A stretch of DNA of 64,000 nucleotides from Bettongia penicillata ogilbyi. Lineage: Eukaryota > Chordata > Mammalia > Diprotodontia > Potoroidae. The notes beneath the pieces are model-generated. The model did not search any database, was not told the origin of the DNA, and worked only from the letters and a program-made list of their open reading frames with translations. Both the position numbers and the translations under genes were made by a program. The stretch's first letter is position 1, and every line of letters starts with the position of its first letter. Below are positions 12,738 through 23,599 of the stretch, in pieces. Where the stretch lies: NCBI GenBank assembly GCA_023548195.1, contig JAJHZJ010000121.1:4932180-4996179 (forward strand). The letters run 5' to 3'.

Positions 12738-14463
12738 TGCCCATTTTCTTTACCTTTTACTTTTCATACAGCTCTGGTCTCTTCATCAAGAATGTCTGAA
12801 AACTTTGTTTCATTAAATATGTATTTTTTCCCCCTTGAAGGATTATACCTAGTTTTGCTGAATAGATTATCCTTGGTTATAAACCCAACTCTTTTGCCTT
12901 CTCAAATACAGTATTTCAAGCTTTCTACTCCTTCAAAATAGTTGCTGCTAAATCTTGGGTGATCCTGACTGTGACTCTGTGGTATTTGAATGGTGACTTT
13001 CTGGCTACTTGAAGTATTTCTCTTTGATCTGGGTGCTCTGGAATTTGCTTGTAATATTCCATGGAATTTTCATTTTAGGATCTCCTTTGGGTGGTGATAA
13101 GTGGATTCTTTCACTTTATATTTTACCTTTTGATTTTAGAGTATCAGGACATTTTTCCTTGATAATTTCTTTAAATATGATATCTAGGCTCTTTCTTTGA
13201 TCATGGCTTTCAGGTAGTCCAGTGATTCTTCAATTGTCTCTCCTTAACCTATTTTCCAAGTCAATTGTTTTTCCAATGAAATATTTCACATTTTGTCTAT
13301 TTTTCCATTTATTAATTTTACATTTTGATATCTTATGGAGTCATTACCTTCTACTTGCCTAATTTCAATTTTTAAGGAAGTATTTTCTTCAGTGAGCTTT
13401 TGTACGTCTTTTTAAATTTGGTTAATTTTGGTTTTTTAAGGTATAATTTTCTCTAGTATTTTTGTGCCTTTTTTTACTATAACTTTCTTCCTTTGCTCAC
13501 ATTTCTTTACCATTTTTTCCTCCACTAGTCTTACTTTATTTTGAAAAGCCTTTTTTAACTTTTCCAGGACATCTTGTTCAATTCACAATTGTTCTTTGAG
13601 TCTTTGCTTGTGGCTGTTCTGACTTCATTGTCCTCTTCTGAGTTTGTGTCATGATTTTTCCTGTGATTATGGTAGTTTTTAATGGTCAGATTCTTTTTCT
13701 TTATCATTTGTTAATTTTGTCACCTTATATCTTGATTTTGAATTTTATCTTAAAGTTGCATTGTGTCCCATCATTGGGGATTGGAGATGGTTAAAGACCA
13801 TGTCACAAGCTTCAAGCTTTTTTTGCACTACTGTTTTCAGTGGTAGTTCTGGAGGGGTGGGGTTGGAAGTTTTTAATGTTTTCAAGGTGGTGATATCTGG
13901 AGAAATGTGGTCCCTGCTCTCTTTGTCTATACTTTACTCATGAACCAGAAGGACTCCAGATTCCTTGGGATTACAATTAATAATCAGGGTCCCTGAACAC
14001 GTTACCAGAAGGCATACTGCCCATCAGGGTCTTGCTCTATCTGAACCGAAAATACTTCTCTCTGTCCTTGAACCATATGACACAATTAATTTGCCAAACA
14101 GCACCTGGCTCCATGTCCAGTGCTAGCATCGGGGTCACCTGTAATCTTTCTCTGACCAGTTACCAGTTTCCCTTATAATCTCTGAATTAAGAGCTCTCTA
14201 AACTGCTGTTCCTTCTGTCACTAGCACCTGGACTCCTCACTGGTGTTTCATGTGGACTTCAGGGCAGCCTGTATCTTCATGTCAGAATTTCTCTTTCTGA
14301 CCTTCGAGGTTGTCTTTGGCTGGAAGAATGCCTCCCTCTGACCTTTTACTTGTTCTATTATACCAGAATCCAAATTGAGGCATTATTCTAAAAATTGTTT
14401 GGAGGGGAATTTTAGGAGAGCCTGGCTGAGTGCTTTCTCTGCTTTACCATCTTGGCTCCAACC
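12738..14463 (-). mobile_element. L1-type element, 5' UTR plus broken ORF1
   Basis: Read on the minus strand, the element starts at 14463 with tggagccaagatggtaaagc, the L1 5' end. It passes through a 5' UTR and then a decayed ORF1. ORF1 is recognised from aagctcactgaagaaaatac (coiled-coil TEEN repeat), tcaaggaaaaatgtcctgat and gcaaaactaggtataatcct, the same landmarks as in the copy at 5245-6328. Similarity stops shortly after the ORF1 end, near 12738, so it cannot be decided whether the source had an ORF2. No intact frame remains. Confidence 0.8.
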
Positions 14464-14469
14464 CCATAT

Positions 14470-14650
14470 TTAACTTTGATGTTAGGAAAAGCTTCCTCAG
14501 AACTGGAGTGCAAAATTGGAGTAGGCTACCTTGGGAGGAGCTATGTTCTAGAGTTCTTCAAGCAGAGGCTGTATGGCTAACTACTGGATTTGTTATAGTC
14601 AGAATTCTTTTAAGTATGGGTGGGATTATATAGTTACTAAGTTTGTCTTA
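14470..14650 (+). repeat. CR1/L3-like LINE 3' fragment
   Basis: The sequence aggaaaagcttcctcagaac, then ggctaccttgggaggagcta, cttcaagcagaggctgtatg and tttaagtatgggtgggatta follows the order of the CR1/L3 3' region. It sits directly against the L1 5' end at 14463. Confidence 0.5.
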
Positions 14651-14787
14651 CAAATCTTAAATTTGTAGATCTACACTTAAAAAAAAAAAAGAAAATTTAC
14701 CTAAAACAACAGAATGGTAATATACTTAGAACCATAGACAGACCATATATGCATATCACTACTCTTAAGCTTTTCTTTTTATCGCTG

Positions 14788-15205
14788 CTGGGCAGATAGG
14801 TGGAACAGTGGAGAAACTTGGAGTCAGGAAGCAGGAAGACTTCAGTTTGCACCTGGCCTTGGACACTCACCCTGGGTGAGTCACTTGACCTCTGACTGCC
14901 TCAGTTTCCTCAACAATAAAGTGGGGATAATAATAGTACTTATCTCTGAGGGGGTGTTGAGAGATTCAAAGAGAAAATACTAGTACACCACTTAGCAAAG
15001 TGCTTACTGTACAGTAGGTGCTTAACACTTGTCTCCTTTGCTCCCTCCCCTTCCCTCCCACTGGCTCTGGAAGAGAAAGTGAGGCTGGTAATTGGACAGC
15101 CCTCCTTCACTCAAATCAAAGTCTTTTAATTACAAGTCATGTCATCATCTCCCTGACGTCATGGTCCTCTCTGAGAATGAAGGACAAACTACAGCTACAA
15201 CCGTC
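14788..15205 (+). repeat. Composite CORE-SINE with RTE-like tail
   Basis: The head and core are MIR-like (gggcagataggtggaacagt, cactcaccctgggtgagtca, tgcctcagtttcctcaacaa) and continue into the L2-type tail (cttagcaaagtgcttactgt, acagtaggtgcttaacactt). A second 3' module follows (ggctctggaagagaaagtga, agtcatgtcatcatctccct, gtcatggtcctctctgagaa, tgaaggacaaac). This second module also ends the SINEs at 22413 and 45264 and resembles the LINE-like fragments at 19062 and 37720. Confidence 0.75.
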
Positions 15206-16304
15206 CTTCCTGTAGATGATGAAGCCAGGTCCCAGAGGAGTTAAATGAGTTGCTCTAAGTCACACAAACCAATCAGTGGCAGAACCCAAACTCACCAATA
15301 ATTCCTGACTCTCTCCTGTACTATTAAATAGAGTATGAAGGGGAATCTAACCTTAAAAAAAGAGAGAGACCTTATGTCTATGTTAGAATGTATAATTCAA
15401 ACAATTTTTTTCCTCTTCATTTCAGGTGAAAGTTTTATTAAAGTTGTAGCTATAGAACAGAAGTTCTAAGGCAGCTTTTCATTTTTAAATATATTGTGGT
15501 GTTTTCTTTAATAAAGCTATAACTAATGTAATAATACCTACTCATCAAACAATTTAATAATACTAGCTAGTCAAAAAAGAAATTCAGTTGACATATTTTT
15601 TTTGTTTTTCAAGAAGTGGAACAAAAGCTGACAATTATAATCTATTCTAGGCATTTTTGATGCCAGATATTCAAGTGTTACACTTCAGACTTTGGCACCA
15701 AATGCCACAATTTGTTTTCTCATCTCGTGGTACCTTTCCTGAATGCAGCAGCTATTATGCATTCAGGGAATGCTTAGGAACAGGAATTTTGGAGCAAAAC
15801 AACAAGCCATGTGGGCAAGAACATAAGGTTTTTTCCTCATTGTTTTCAGAGCTTAAGTAGGCTCCATGAAGGCAATCCTGTTTCTGCTTAACTTAGTTAC
15901 CTGAAATTCACATTATGAAAAGATCTAAAATGTATTCACGATTAAAGTTTTCTATTACCACTGGGATGTCTGTGTTTGTTGATACCTACTCTTGGGTAGT
16001 GGAATGAGTTTGTGAATAGGAGTCACAGACTTAGATGCAATACCACCCACTCATTGAGTGACCTAAGATAAGACATCTCTGGTTAAATAGAACATAAACT
16101 TTAACATGAAAGAATTGGACTAGAGTATATTTAATATTGCATCCAGCACCAAAATTCTACGATTTTTTTTTCATGGATAAAACAAGTAAAAAATGGTACT
16201 ACTCAACAATTCTTTTTTAAATACTGATATATGATCTACCATTATGTTACACTCCTAAAATTGATATTTAAATCATATTTTGTCAAATCCTGAAATACTT
16301 TGGT
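15206..16304. other. NALCN intron, little recognised
   Basis: A weak SINE-like stretch with a CR1/L3-type end may lie at about 15990-16165 (gaattggactagagtatatt, ccaaaattctacgat). Nothing else was identified. The first ~150 bases carry decayed CORE-like motifs (tgatgaagccaggtcccaga, aagtcacacaaaccaatcag). Confidence 0.35.
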
Positions 16305-16550
16305 GATAACTAGCATTTATACAGTACTTTAAAATTTGCAAAGCATTTTAAATACACTATTTTATTTAGCCCTCACAATTGTCACAAGAGGTAGGTCCCA
16401 AAATTATTATTATAGATGAAGAAAATGGGGCTAAGAGAGAGGTTAAGTGATCAGCCTATGATTAGACAATTAAAACATGTCAGAGTCAAGGTCTGAACAC
16501 TGGTCTTCTTCATGTTATATCCCATACCTTATCCACTACTCGACACTCAC
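16305..16550 (-). repeat. CORE-SINE (MIR-like)
   Basis: In antisense order it shows the L2-like tail (ctagcatttatacagtactt, tgcaaagcattttaaata), the core (gatgaagaaaatggggctaa, gaggttaagtgatcagcc) and the head (agtcaaggtctgaacactgg, accttatccactactcg). Confidence 0.75.
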
Positions 16551-17454
16551 TGAATTACAAGATTTCATTAAAATGATATTTGAAAATATGTTCAGTTCCA
16601 AATCAAACAGCAATCCTATTTGCAATGGCAGCTGCAAAATATGAAATTAAACTTTGCTACCTGCCTCAAGTAATATTTGGCAGCCAAATTCTAAAGTCAC
16701 CAGAGGTAGAGATTTCTACTAAAGAAAGTACATTTATTGATAACTAAAAACGAATGTAGCAATCACTTTCCACGTAAGAAATCATGTTTTCTTCTTTAGA
16801 AAGTAAAGAATTAAGATTCTACCCACATGTAATATTTAAACTCCAGAATTTGGGTAAGGACTGAAACACAAAAAATGCAAATTATGGCAGCGTTCTAAAC
16901 TAAAGAGCTGAATGTCTTTAAAGAAGAAAAGGGGGGAAATTAATTACTTTTAAGTTTTCATAAGTACGGAGAGCAAGAAATTATGGTTCCACCTCAAGTA
17001 ATCCATTTTCATATAAATAAATAATACTTTTGGTAGTGCTATGTTTCTTGAGGAAAGAGGTACAGAACCAAACACATCTTGCCTTAACTTGGTTACAGAG
17101 ATTTGGTGGCTGCTAAACATACACGGATAGAGAGGTGGACCGATGGGAAATCTAAGATAACAGGTGACCGGATATCATTAACAGTTCAAAGATTTCTTTA
17201 GAACTAATATCTTTCTTTATCCTTAGTGTTACTATGCTTTAAAGAAGCAAATTTTTTCTAATTTACTAAAGCTAATGTTTTCCTATGATTACCCAGAAGT
17301 AACTGTAAACATGAACACACACACATAAAGTACATAGCACATACATATGCATGGGTGTATATTTTGTGTGTGCTATAATTCTGTTACAGACAATAAATAT
17401 CATAGTTTTTTTGGAAGGTAGAGGGGACAATGTGGGCCTGAACAGTCAGGCTTG

Positions 17455-17560
17455 AATGAATAAAGCTCCAGAAACATTTATGAAACTCCTGCTATGCACA
17501 AGGCACTGGGGATATAAAAGTGAATCAATCTCTTCTCTTCAAAGAATTTACATTGAATTC
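17455..17560 (-). repeat. L2 3'-end fragment
   Basis: It contains agaaacatttatgaaactcc, tgctatgcacaaggcactgg and ggatataaaagtgaatcaat, the antisense L2 tail. Confidence 0.55.
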
Positions 17561-17729
17561 TCCATTCTATTACTGCTCTCTTTGATACTTTCCAACGAAC
17601 CTTGCCTCTGATAACTGCAAAGGAAAGGAAAGGAAAGACCTTTTGCTATAATATCCAATTTGGATTTCTATAATATCTAATTTGGAAAATGCTAATTACT
17701 GATTTATATATTTATGTGTGTACATATGT

Positions 17730-17930
17730 ATTAAAATATTCACTTCTCACAACAGGGCAAGAGCTAATATTATTATCATCTTCATTTTACACATGAGGAA
17801 ACTGAGGATGAGAGAGGTTAATTGATTTTTTCAGGATCTCACAACTAATCACTGAGGTGGGATTTTAAGTCAGATATTCCTGAGTGTAGCTTGAGCACTG
17901 TATCAACTACACTATTATGTTGCCTCTTGA
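17730..17930 (-). repeat. CORE-SINE (MIR-like)
   Basis: Landmarks are cttcattttacacatgagga, aactgaggatgagagaggtt, tcacaactaatcactgaggt and tgggattttaagtcagatat, ending near ctatgttgcctc. This is the complete antisense core and head. Confidence 0.75.
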
Positions 17931-18066
17931 TCTGGTGCAGCACTAAATTCTTGTCAGCACTGTGAGTATTCAAAAAACATGGTAAACATCACAACAAATG
18001 ACAGATAATTACATGTTTTCTGTAGGGTTGGAGATCTCTTTGTCTACGATGCCCTTTCCTTATGAG

Positions 18067-18117
18067 AAAAAAAAAGAATGAAGGAAAGAAAGAAAGAAGG
18101 AAAGAAAGGAAGAAAAT
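18067..18117 (+). repeat. Purine-rich (GAAA/GGAA) tract
   Basis: An almost pure A/G run made of gaaa and gaag units. Confidence 0.8.
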
Positions 18118-18292
18118 AATCTACTTGACAACTTACAGAACAGCTCACCTTTAATTCAGTGTGTGCCTGCTGTGTCTTACAACTAGGCAGGCCAAAAATA
18201 GAAAGAAGGCCTAGCTTGATGGTATTCACTGAAGTGCAAAAGTGACACCTCCTTCTGTGTCAATTATCATAATTATGCACTGGCTCTATGAT

Positions 18293-18402
18293 ATTCTCTC
18301 CCCCCGTCTCTTTCTCTCTCTCTCTCTTCCTCGCTTAAATATCTGCAATTAAAAGAATATATATGTGTGTGTATGTGTATAAATATACACATACACACAT
18401 AT
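18293..18402. repeat. (TC)n tract followed by TG/CA alternating repeat
   Basis: A ctctctctctct run at about 18293-18333 is followed after a short gap by tatatatgtgtgtgtatgtg and its mirror tatacacatacacacatatt, which makes a short hairpin-capable segment. Confidence 0.8.
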
Positions 18403-18784
18403 TAAATCACACTGACCTTGTGACATTTAAAACATTTTATAGGATATTTCCTTCCTCTAAATGTCACTTAACTGCTCATATTCTACCTATTTTTTAAAAT
18501 GGTTATGCATAGGAAAATATTTTCTGGGGAACGTAAGATTTCTGACTTGTATGAGGAGCCCTAGATAGGTTCACTTGGTGTCTTTTTAGAAAAGCTTGGT
18601 GAGAAAGTACTTAGTGGATCAGAGACTTGCTCACTTATTCTTGGATGTGGGTAGGTAACTACACTATTCCTTTATCTTAGTCAGAGACACAAAACATCTC
18701 CTCTTCTCTACCTCAACAGAAAGAATTGCTTAGCACCATTATTAACTAGACTACTATCTGGGAGAAAGGGAAATGCAAGTCCCT

Positions 18785-18900
18785 AACTGACTCTACAAGC
18801 CTGTATTAAATACTGACTATGTATTAAGCTCTGTGCCAAGTGCTGGAATACAAATTCAAACATGATGTAGCCCTTGCCCTGGAGGAGATTAGATTTTTTA
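18785..18900 (-). repeat. L2 3'-end fragment
   Basis: It reads gtattaagctctgtgccaag, tgctggaatacaaattcaaa and agcccttgccctggaggaga, an antisense L2 tail. Confidence 0.6.
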
Positions 18901-19061
18901 AAAATGAGTTTTATTGAACACTTGGTTTTTAAGGAGTCAAAGGCAGAAACATTAAGCAGATAATATATTTTACTTTGATACTTTGAAAGTTCTGAGATTC
19001 CATTGACACAAATTACAACCTCTCCATAGTGAATCACTACAGATCAGGAGTTTTTGTGTCT

Positions 19062-19185
19062 GATCTGTGGTAGAGCCTTCTGAACTCATACTGGTCTCAT
19101 CAGTCACAGTCAGACACATTGTACCTTGACACCAACACAGTGATGTCATTTTGGACCCCTTGAAAAACAAAGGCCAATAAGCAAT
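19062..19185 (+). repeat. LINE 3' fragment with zinc-finger remnant (RTE-like)
   Basis: The segment tctgatctgtggtagagcct, ctgaactcatactggtctca, tcagtcacagtcagacacat and agtgatgtcattttggaccc is the same family as 37720-37830. In the less damaged copy it encodes a CPTCGRAF...H finger. It ends in a tail related to the SINE tails at 15150, 22680 and 45530. RTE is the likely source by inference. Confidence 0.55.
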
Positions 19186-19319
19186 CAACACATATGTGTA
19201 TGTATATGTACATGCATATATATACATATATGTATATATGCATATATAGAAAAAAAGGAGAGTGAGAGGAGGAAAATGGAGAGGGAAAAGAAGAAGGAGG
19301 AGAAAGAGAAGGAAAAGGA

Positions 19320-19381
<62 letters not shown>

Positions 19382-19425
19382 AGAGGGAAGGAGGGAGGGA
19401 CGGAGGGAGGGAGGGAGAGAGAGGA
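19186..19425 (+). repeat. Alternating ATGT/AT repeat plus long (GA)n/GGA tract
   Basis: 19190-19252 is an alternating purine-pyrimidine stretch (atgtgtatgtatatgtacat). From 19256 to 19425 follows a nearly pure G/A tract with a long gagagaga core and a ggga-rich end. Arginine/glutamate-rich open frames across it are artefacts of the repeat. Confidence 0.95.
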
Positions 19426-21999
19426 TTACAAAGAAGCCAAAATGAGAATAAATGTTATTGGATCAAACTCTTCCCCTAGTGACCAATCTTCTGCTAAGTT
19501 TTTCTATCCTTGTTGCATGACCACCACTTGATCATCAGGCATACCCACTAAAAGGAGAAAAAAAAATTCCTGGTTTAGTTACAACCATCTGAGACTGTAC
19601 TATAATGATATGCACTACAGGGTCAATTTCATACCACAATGAGGCATTATAAGACTTTAGTGATGGGAATATCATGTAAAAGCCCAGAAGAGATAAGGAG
19701 GAAACAACTTGAGTTGATAGGTAATGACAATGATGGGATAATATTATTAAAATATAGAATTCCTTACTCAAAGAACACTCAATATAGTGAACTGATCTTC
19801 ATGAAAATAATAAATCATAGTACCAATCCAATGAAATGTTAATAAACCTGAAACAAGGCGTCTTGCATATTGAATAGATCTGTGGAGGATTTATGTGATG
19901 ATAAAGACAAGATGAAGAGAGACTGAGAAGCTGTGGATGAGTTGCGATCTTTATTACTTGAAGGTATGTCAACACTAAAGAAATCACAGATCCACCAAGT
20001 TATGGAGCAAGAAGAATCCCTTTCAGAATACCTAATTCTCAGGTTTGGATACATGCTCTCACATGAAGGCAATATAAAAGGAATATGAAACAAAGTCTAA
20101 TCATGGCTGCCTAATAAACAGTAAAGATCTATTAACAAAATAATTCCTTTTATAAGATGGCTAAAATTTTGGGGTTTTAAAAACTAATTTATACCTCTGA
20201 CTAGAGACAAAATGAAAAGATGAATTTAAAAGTCAAGACAATGCATTGCTTTTCCCTTAGCCCCAAGAGAACACAATTTCTAATGTAATAATTTCAGGTT
20301 CTGCATGGTCTTCATAAATATTATTATCATTATTTACTTTTAGTATTATCAATATATTTTGTCATGAAATCAGTTTACATCAAATAAAATTTATAAAATG
20401 TTGCCTACATTCCTAATGCTGACTTTCATTTCTCCATAGGGTCAAAATATTTTTCACTGTAAGAGCTCATATTTCAAATAAAAGCTCACAATTCAAATAG
20501 AAATACACTTCATTAAATAACATTTGTTTTACAATCAATTTCCTCAGAATGCTTATATTTCATAAACAGTCAAGAAAAACTAAAAGAAGAAAACTTGTTA
20601 AAATAGTCTTCCTTTCTCTTTAAAGTTATGAAATTTATGGTATTTTCAATTCATTACAGGGCCACTTGTAGAATAGCAAAAATCCAGTGCTGTGCACATG
20701 TAATTTCAAAATGATGTGAGACAAGAGTGCTGGGCAAACTAGATGTGTTTATATGCTACAATATGCACTTTACATATGCCTTGAAATTCACTTATAATAA
20801 AATCTGATACTGGACACATATAGGTAGAAGACATTATCATTAGCCCCATGTAAGGAGGTTCAACTGCCAACAGAACACAGAACAATATCTCTAAGACCTA
20901 CAACAAATTTAATTAAAATTTATGGAAATCTATAATAATTGTTCAATAAACCTTTGATCATAAGTTTTAAGGTAGGCATAATTTAAGGAGAGTTATGTTT
21001 GCCAAAGGTGTTTATCACCATAAAAACAGTTCAGAGTCCAAGCTGACGAAAAATCCCTTGTGGATGATGAGGTCATCCAGATGTTCCTATTATGAAACAC
21101 ATTGTACTTATTGCATCAAGCCCCAGAATTTTGCAGAGCCTCTTGGAGACCGTCTATAACTATTTAAAAGAATTTAGCCTGTCCATTCTCGTTAAAAAGA
21201 GCAAGTGGTGCAGGAATGTTTTATTGCCTAGAATATGATGTAAGTTAAGTGGACAGGTAGACATGAATGAATTACAATCTTTATCACTAGAAGGAGAGTC
21301 TAAATTGATGAGCTTATGGAGTAATTTGAGCATGAGTATTTTAGAAAGAGCTTTGATATCAAATTTTATTTCTAGATCTGTTCACTGAGATATTTGTAAA
21401 AATTAAAAATTCATAATCAGCATCACCTTTATTTGCAAGAACAAGGACAAGCTGACATGAAACTGTTCTCCATCACTATTAGAATATTTGATATCTTTTG
21501 CTGTTTAGTATTCAGAAGAAGATGGGCATGCCACAACTGGTATTTTTTAACTGATGATGCAATCACATTCTCAAGTTGGCAAGAAGAACTGTTTTCCTTC
21601 AAAATAAATCTGAATTATTTTGTTTGCTTTTTTATTTCCAAGATATTTACAAATATAAAATTTGATGAAAAGAGGAAAAAGGGAATAGTACATTTTTAAC
21701 AGCTTAAAGTCTACCGCAAAAAGGTCTAAAATGATGAAATATTTATTCACCTCATATAAATCTGAACATAAATCTACTCAAATAGATCTATAATTTCATC
21801 TATTTGGGTATTCCCTCCAATATTACAGATTGCCACTAGTTTATGTGTATCCTCCCTGTGAATCTCTTGCCCGTGTCCTATCAAAAGTCTGCCATGGGTG
21901 GAGTTGAAGAAATTTATCCAAAATGCTGCTGGACCCCTTCTCCTAAAATCGAGAGTACAACAATAGAACACATGTAATCTTTCCTCCTGTCCACCAGCC
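19426..21999. other. NALCN intron, nothing recognised
   Basis: About 2.5 kb of AT-rich sequence without a recognised repeat or exon on either strand. A piece near 21880 (tctgccatgggtggagttga) may be repeat-derived but was not identified. Confidence 0.4.
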
Positions 22000-22175
22000 T
22001 ATGCTATCTCTTCTCTCTACTTATCTTGTATGTACTTATTTATGCACGTTACTCCCATTGGAACGTAAGCATTGTGAGAGCAAGGTCTATTGTTTTCTCT
22101 TTGTACTCTAAAACTTGGCACAAATGCTGTCACATAGCAAGCACTTAATAAATACTTCTTTACTAGCTGATTGAT
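22000..22175 (+). repeat. L2 3' end
   Basis: It reads tcttctctctacttatcttg, ttactcccattggaacgtaa, gcattgtgagagcaaggtct and cacatagcaagcacttaata, the sense-strand L2 3' end including the terminal 'cttaataaatacttc'. Confidence 0.7.
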
Positions 22176-22412
22176 AAGATCTTTTTCACTCATCCATTTC
22201 CCCAAGTATATGCTAAACTCCAATTTTTTCTTTGAAATTCTTTGTTCTATGTGGCAATCTGCATGACTCATAACCATGTGACAAAACTGGTAGAACACTG
22301 ATATTAAAACCACGTGCTTTCACTTTCAGGAGAAATTTGGGATTATTAAATAAACTTTGCAACTTCCTGAGTGCAATCAGTTCCCTTTCCCATGCTATTT
22401 AATTCTTACCTT

Positions 22413-22714
22413 GGGGCAGCTAGGTGGTGCAGTGGATACTGCACCAGTGCAGGAGTCAGGAGGACCTGAGTCAGACACTTGACACTCACAAGTTGTGTGA
22501 CCTTGGGCAAGTCATTTAACCCCAACTGCCTCATCCTGGGTCACAACTTCAGTCATCTTGATGAATATCTGGTCACTGGATTCAGATGGCTCTGGAGGAG
22601 AAGTGAGGCTGGTGACCTGCATAGCCCTCCCTCACTCAAAACAAAGTCAAGTGCAAGTCATGTCATTATTTCTCTGATGTCATGGTCTTCTTTGGCAACG
22701 AAGGACAAACACAC
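22413..22714 (+). mobile_element. RTE-tailed SINE with 12-bp target duplications
   Basis: The 302-bp SINE begins ggggcagctaggtggtgcag (tRNA-like head), has the core tgtgaccttgggcaagtcat, and has a 3' module (ggctctggaggagaagtgag, agtcatgtcattatttctct, gtcatggtcttctttggcaa) ending in aaggacaaacacac without poly-A. Perfect 12-bp direct repeats AATTCTTACCTT flank it at 22401-22412 and 22715-22726, which fixes both ends. The short AC-rich tail and lack of poly-A fit mobilisation by an RTE-type LINE instead of L1 (inference). It is related to the copy at 45264. Confidence 0.9.
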
Positions 22715-22794
22715 AATTCTTACCTTACCCCTAACTCACTGCTCCTGTGTATTCAGATATACTTATTGATATGATCTCTTAGTTGTCTAACTGA

Positions 22795-23040
22795 ATGCCA
22801 TATTCTGGGCAATAGACTGATCTAGAGGTCAAGAATACCTGAGTTTAAGTCTCACCCCTAATGAACCTTGACTTTGTGACCAAGCCCAGGTGAGTTACAG
22901 GATGCCTAAATGAATTGCGTTACTCTCTAAGACTCTCTAAGACTACAAGACACAGAACAACTGTTGCTCTTGATAAGTAGAGAGAGTTTCCCTATTGGAA
23001 ATTCTTATTTCCTGTGAGATCACTGGTCTTAACCACAAAA
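22795..23040 (+). repeat. SINE with 'ctctaagact' tail
   Basis: A diverged head and core (gaggtcaagaatacctgagt, ttaagtctcacccctaatga) is followed by a 3' part (ctctaagactacaagacaca, gttgctcttgataagtagag, agagtttccctattggaaat). The copy at 55395 has the same 3' arrangement. Confidence 0.6.
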
Positions 23041-23124
23041 ATATTAATACATATTAATGCATTTGTGAAAAACAAATTTGTAAAAAACTCTGGATTGTGT
23101 TTATACTGAGTAATTTTTTAAAAA

Positions 23125-23240
23125 GACAATTGAGCTTAAGTGACTTGCCCAGCTAGTAAGTGTCTGAGGCTATATTTGAATTCAGGTCCTCCTGACTCCA
23201 AGATCAGTGCTCTACACATCACAACATCTAGCTTCCCCTT
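23125..23240 (-). repeat. CORE-SINE fragment
   Basis: It reads agtgacttgcccagctagta, agtgtctgaggctatatttg, tcaggtcctcctgactccaa and catctagcttcccc, the antisense core and head. Confidence 0.75.
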
Positions 23241-23599
23241 AGTAATTTTTTAATAGTATTTTTTCCAATTATATGTCAAGACAATTTTTAGCATTCATTA
23301 TCAGAAGATTTTGAGTTCCAAATTTTTCTCTTTCCCTCTCCTCCTTCCCTAATCTGAAAATGGTAGGCAATTTGATATAGCTTATACATGTGCTATCATG
23401 TAAAACATACTTCCATATCAGTCACAGATGTGGAAGAAGATCAAAAGGAGAAAAATATTTAAGAGAGTAAATGAAAAAATATATGCTTCAATCTGAATTC
23501 AGAGTCCACCAGTTCTTTATTTGTATATGAATAGCATTTTCCTTCCTGAGTGCTGTGTACTTGTTTTGGATCACTGTATTGTTCAGAAGAAGTCACTCA

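Noticed and set aside
19262..19531. Open frames rich in Arg/Glu across the GA tract
   Set aside because: They are translations of a simple GA/GGA repeat with no start context, splice sites or conserved protein features.
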